A DNA stretch of 8,285 nt from Pseudomonadota bacterium (GTDB taxonomy: Bacteria > Pseudomonadota > Gammaproteobacteria > Burkholderiales > Burkholderiaceae_B), in contig JAEWJD010000275.1 of the NCBI GenBank assembly GCA_023386765.1, forward strand, positions 1 to 8,285. Direction: 5' to 3'. Every line of letters begins with the position of its first letter. The stretch's first letter is position 1. Positions 5,971-8,285 of the stretch are shown here, piece after piece. A model generated the notes under the pieces. The model was not told where the DNA came from and made no database searches. It was given only the letters and a program-made list of their open reading frames with translations. Made by a program: the position numbers and the translations under genes.

Positions 5971-6534
5971 ATGAAATATGAGCCGTTAGAGGCCGACCTC
6001 GCCTTCAGCCACATGGGTTTTTACGTACGTGATCTCGACGCCATGGCGCGCTTCTACCGCGACGCGCTGCGTTTCACGGTGACCGACCGCGGCCTGATGG
6101 GTGAAGTCGAATTGGTGTTCCTGAGCCGCGAGCCGGCCGAGCATCATCAGATCGTGCTGGTGTCGGGCCGTCCGCAGACGCTGCCGTTCAACGTGATCAA
6201 TCAGGTGTCTTTCCGAGTGCCGGATCTGGCGGCACTGCGGCGTTACCACGCACGCGTGCTGGCCGGAGGCGCCACGGACATGCAGGCCGTCACGCATGGC
6301 AATTCGGTGTCCTTCTACTGCCGCGACCCGGAGGGCAATCGCCTGGAAGTGTTCATGGATACCCCCTGGTATTGCGAGCAGCCCTTGCGCCAGCCACTGG
6401 ATCTGGCTCAGGACGATGCTGCCATTTTGTTGCAGGCCGAGGCCATCGCCCGCGCCCGTCCCGGTTTCCAACCCCGCAGCGAATGGCTCGCCGCCATGCG
6501 CGAACGCATGCACGCCGACCAGCGCGCACGTTGA
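5971..6534 (+). CDS. VOC-family protein, type I extradiol dioxygenase-like (single domain)
   Basis: The 187-residue cytoplasmic protein has one VOC domain (two beta-alpha-beta-beta-beta modules, about residues 10-130) and a charged helical tail with a DTPWYCEQP link. By motif comparison with BphC-type extradiol dioxygenases: H14 (FSHMGF) fits the first metal histidine, H58/H59 (EHHQIVL) fit the catalytic HH pair, H109 and Y116 (VTHGNSVSFY) fit the substrate-side His and Tyr, and E126 (NRLEVF) fits the metal glutamate. The position of the second metal histidine is Q78 (INQVSF). The likely role is ring cleavage of a catechol-like diol or another metal-dependent VOC reaction; the substrate is unknown. 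The ATG at 5971 is the only sensible start; no clear ribosome site precedes it. It is first in the operon, 29 bases ahead of the FAH gene. Confidence 0.87.
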   Translation: MKYEPLEADLAFSHMGFYVRDLDAMARFYRDALRFTVTDRGLMGEVELVFLSREPAEHHQIVLVSGRPQTLPFNVINQVSFRVPDLAALRRYHARVLAGGATDMQAVTHGNSVSFYCRDPEGNRLEVFMDTPWYCEQPLRQPLDLAQDDAAILLQAEAIARARPGFQPRSEWLAAMRERMHADQRAR

Positions 6535-6563
6535 TCTTTTCTATCAATACGAGGTTTCCTGTC

Positions 6564-7400
6564 ATGAAACTCATCAGTTTTACGTACCAAGGCGCGGCAT
6601 CCTATGGCGTGCTGCAAGACGACCAGGTGCTGGACCTGGGCGCCGGGTTCGGCGAGCGTGCCCCTGATTTGAAAAGCTATCTGGCCCAGGGGCTGAGTGC
6701 GGCGATGGCCGGGGATGCGCCGCGCCGTGCGCTCGCGCAGGTGACGCTGTTGCCGGTGATCCCCAATCCTGGCCAGATCTTCTGCGTCGGGTTGAATTAC
6801 GCGGACCACGTCCAGGAGACCGGTCGTCAATCGACCGAGCATCCCACGATCTTCATGCGGGTGCCCGAATCACAGACGGCTCACGGCGAGGCCATCGTGC
6901 TGCCGCCGGAGTCGGATCGCCTGGATTACGAAGGCGAGATCGCCATCATCATCGGCAAGCCCGGCCGGCGGATCGCCGAGGAGGATGCTGCCGCCCATAT
7001 CGCCGGCTATGCCTGCTACAACGACGGCAGCATCCGTGACTGGCAGACCGCGACCTCGCAATGGACGGCCGGCAAGAATTTCTGGCGCACCGGCGGCTTC
7101 GGGCCCTGGATGGTGACAGCCGATGAAATCCCCTTCGGCACCTGCATGACATTGATCACGCGCCTCAATGGCCAGGAAATGCAACGCACCACCACCGATT
7201 TGCTGATCCACAGCTTTGCACGCCAGATCAGCCATCTGTCGGCTTTCACGCCACTGGCAGCGGGCGATGTCATCGTCACCGGCACGCCGGGCGGGGTGGG
7301 GGCCAAGCGCCAGCCGCCGGTGTTCATGCGCGCCGGCGACGTGGTCGAGATCGACGTCGATCGCATCGGCGTACTGCGCAATACCGTGCGGGCTGAATAA
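6564..7400 (+). CDS. Fumarylacetoacetate hydrolase (FAH)-family protein
   Basis: This 278-residue protein has the usual length and order for small FAH enzymes: a short N-terminal domain (1-65), then the FAH barrel. Seen motifs are VGLNYADHV (75-83), YEGEIAIIIGK (122-132) supplying metal ligands E123 and E125, NDGSIRDWQ (153-161) supplying D154, GKNFW with K171, and TGTPGGVG (239-246). The family cleaves or isomerises 2-oxo-dicarboxylate-type products of aromatic ring fission (fumarylpyruvate, acylpyruvates, 2-hydroxyhepta-2,4-dienedioate), using Mg or Mn. Following a dioxygenase-like gene, it plausibly processes that enzyme's product. The ATG at 6564 has GAGG 9 bases upstream and matches the family N-terminus (MKLISF). 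An in-frame ATG at 6372 inside the upstream gene would add 64 unrelated residues and is rejected. All expected metal ligands are present. Confidence 0.93.
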   Translation: MKLISFTYQGAASYGVLQDDQVLDLGAGFGERAPDLKSYLAQGLSAAMAGDAPRRALAQVTLLPVIPNPGQIFCVGLNYADHVQETGRQSTEHPTIFMRVPESQTAHGEAIVLPPESDRLDYEGEIAIIIGKPGRRIAEEDAAAHIAGYACYNDGSIRDWQTATSQWTAGKNFWRTGGFGPWMVTADEIPFGTCMTLITRLNGQEMQRTTTDLLIHSFARQISHLSAFTPLAAGDVIVTGTPGGVGAKRQPPVFMRAGDVVEIDVDRIGVLRNTVRAE

Positions 7401-7402
7401 CA

Positions 7403-7435
7403 CCGCTCAAGCGGACAGGCGGCCCGCGCGGCCGC
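7403..7435 (+). other. Tandem intercistronic hairpins before the receptor gene
   Basis: Two stems sit in the 50-base gap between the FAH and Bug genes: CCGC-TCAA-GCGG (7403-7414) and GCGGCC-CGCGC-GGCCGC (7419-7435). The second is a 6-bp all-GC stem and contains a NotI-type octamer. Neither has a T-run, so they are not typical terminators. In operons that encode binding proteins, such hairpins often mark mRNA processing or stabilisation points that set unequal expression; that role here is inference. Confidence 0.4.
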
Positions 7436-7450
7436 ATCTAGGAGGAGACA

Positions 7451-8285
7451 ATGCGTACATTGCGTGGTTGGCTGGCCTGTGCGGCCGGCATGCTGACCCT
7501 GCTGGGCAGCCCGGCTCGGGCCGAGCCTCAGTCCCGGCCCTTTCCCGTCAAACCCATCATGGCCATCGTGCCGTATGCGCCGGGCGGGCTGACCGATCAG
7601 CTGGCGCGCGAGGTCGGTGCGCGCATGGCCAAGAGCCTGGGGCAACCGGTCATCGTGGAGAACCGGCCCGGGGGGGCGGCCCAGATCGCCATGAACTACC
7701 TCAAGCAGGCTCCCGCCGACGGCTATACCCTGTTCTTCGGTGATGTGCCCTCGCTGGCGACCAACGTGGGCCTGTTTCCCAAACTGAGCTATGACCCGCG
7801 CCGCGACCTGCAGCCGGTCACGCAGTTGGTGGAGTCGCCCGCCCTGGTGGTGGTGCCCAACGAGCGGCCCTTCAAACGTTTCGAGGAGCTGGTCGAGGCG
7901 GCGGGCAAGGCGTCGCTGGCCTACGCGTCGCAAGGCGTGGGCACTGGCGGTCATCTGTTCGGCACCCTGCTGTCCGACCGGATCGGCGCGCCCATGACTC
8001 ATGTGGCCTATCGCGGCTCCACCCCCGGCCTCATGGATGTGATGAGCGGGCAGGTGGACTTCATGTACGACGCCATTCCGACCTCGGGCGTCTATGCCAC
8101 GGCAGGCAAGTTGCGGGCATTGGCGATCGGCTCGGCCCAGCGTTCGCCGCTGCTGCCCGATGTGCCCACCCTGCAGGAGCTCGGCTATGGGGCCATCGTG
8201 CCGACGTTCTGGTGGGGTGTGGCCGTCAAGGCGGGCACGCCGCAGCCGGTGATCGACACCTTGCATCAGGCCATGGTGGCGGCCA
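7451..8285 (+). CDS. Bug-family (TctC-like) tripartite tricarboxylate transporter receptor, 3' end missing
   Basis: The 278 visible residues start with a Sec signal peptide (1-24, ending PARA before EPQ). The Bug signature follows: IVPYAPGGLTDQLAR (39-53, with D49 as the usual ligand-loop aspartate), VIVENRPGGAA (67-77), AADGY-like ADGYTLFFG (89-97), and later a HVAYRGSTPGLMDVMSGQVDFMYD stretch typical of the second lobe. Family members run to roughly 320 residues, so about 40-50 are missing past the window edge; the frame is open throughout what is seen. They bind small carboxylates or aromatic acids in the periplasm and hand them to TctAB permeases, which are often encoded elsewhere. The start is well supported by AGGAGGAG at 7440-7447, the strongest ribosome site in the window. 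As the last visible gene of the operon it probably imports the pathway's substrate. Confidence 0.95.
   Translation, partial: MRTLRGWLACAAGMLTLLGSPARAEPQSRPFPVKPIMAIVPYAPGGLTDQLAREVGARMAKSLGQPVIVENRPGGAAQIAMNYLKQAPADGYTLFFGDVPSLATNVGLFPKLSYDPRRDLQPVTQLVESPALVVVPNERPFKRFEELVEAAGKASLAYASQGVGTGGHLFGTLLSDRIGAPMTHVAYRGSTPGLMDVMSGQVDFMYDAIPTSGVYATAGKLRALAIGSAQRSPLLPDVPTLQELGYGAIVPTFWWGVAVKAGTPQPVIDTLHQAMVAA

Noticed and set aside
6372..6563. 64-codon N-terminal extension of the FAH gene
   Set aside because: It overlaps the VOC gene in another frame, and the extra residues are Arg/Pro-rich; the ATG at 6564 has a ribosome site and the family N-terminus.
7016..8266. 416-codon open frame on the minus strand opposite the FAH and Bug genes
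   Set aside because: Its translation is low-complexity, rich in Arg, His, Gln and Gly, and matches no family. The opposite strand encodes two clear proteins with conserved motifs. Long antisense frames are expected in high-GC DNA.
1..8285. Mobile element, CRISPR, phage, toxin-antitoxin or defence system
   Set aside because: No transposase, integrase, terminal repeats, regularly spaced repeats, tRNA-like sequence or defence-type domain was seen. Gene composition is uniform, as in ordinary accessory metabolism of this group.

Overview
The window looks like chromosomal DNA from a high-GC betaproteobacterium, most likely Alcaligenaceae (Bordetella/Achromobacter type). This rests on dense GC-rich coding, a Bug-family (TctC-like) periplasmic solute receptor, many LysR/IclR regulators beside small catabolic genes, and an orphan NlpA/MetQ-type binding protein. 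It is an inference from gene content, not a species call. No RNA gene, CRISPR array, insertion sequence, integrase or phage gene was seen.

Layout. (A) 1-1324: the 5' part of a metal-dependent amidohydrolase (2-pyrone-4,6-dicarboxylate hydrolase-like) on the minus strand. It diverges from a LysR-type regulator across a 99-bp AT-rich gap. (B) 1450-3075: an exported MuiA-family protein (DUF4140/DUF4139). It converges on (C) 3087-4151, a minus-strand protein with a DUF6817-like, possibly HD-related N-terminal domain and a TPR-like C-terminus. (D) 4322-5113: a periplasmic NlpA/MetQ-family binding protein without a lipobox, convergent with (E) 5120-5869, an IclR-family regulator. (F) 5971-8285: a plus-strand operon divergent from iclR. 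It encodes a single-domain type I extradiol dioxygenase-like VOC protein, a fumarylacetoacetate hydrolase (FAH)-family enzyme, and a Bug-family receptor that runs off the window.

How the genes fit together. E and F read as one regulated catabolic unit: uptake receptor, ring cleavage or a related VOC reaction, then FAH-type hydrolysis or isomerisation of the product, under an IclR switch. The 101-bp gap between them holds back-to-back promoters. It also holds two perfect inverted repeats of identical design (7-bp arms, 7-bp spacer, shared TTATC/GATAA core) and a 24-bp near-perfect palindrome over the predicted transcription start of the operon. The substrate cannot be named from the sequence. 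The amidohydrolase/LysR pair at the left edge may be a second aromatic-acid module. The MuiA and DUF6817 genes appear unrelated to catabolism.

The most notable points are the paired operators, the replacement of one canonical metal-ligand histidine by glutamine (Q78) in the dioxygenase-like protein, and two tandem hairpins just before the strong ribosome site of the receptor gene. I found no clearly new defence or mobile system.
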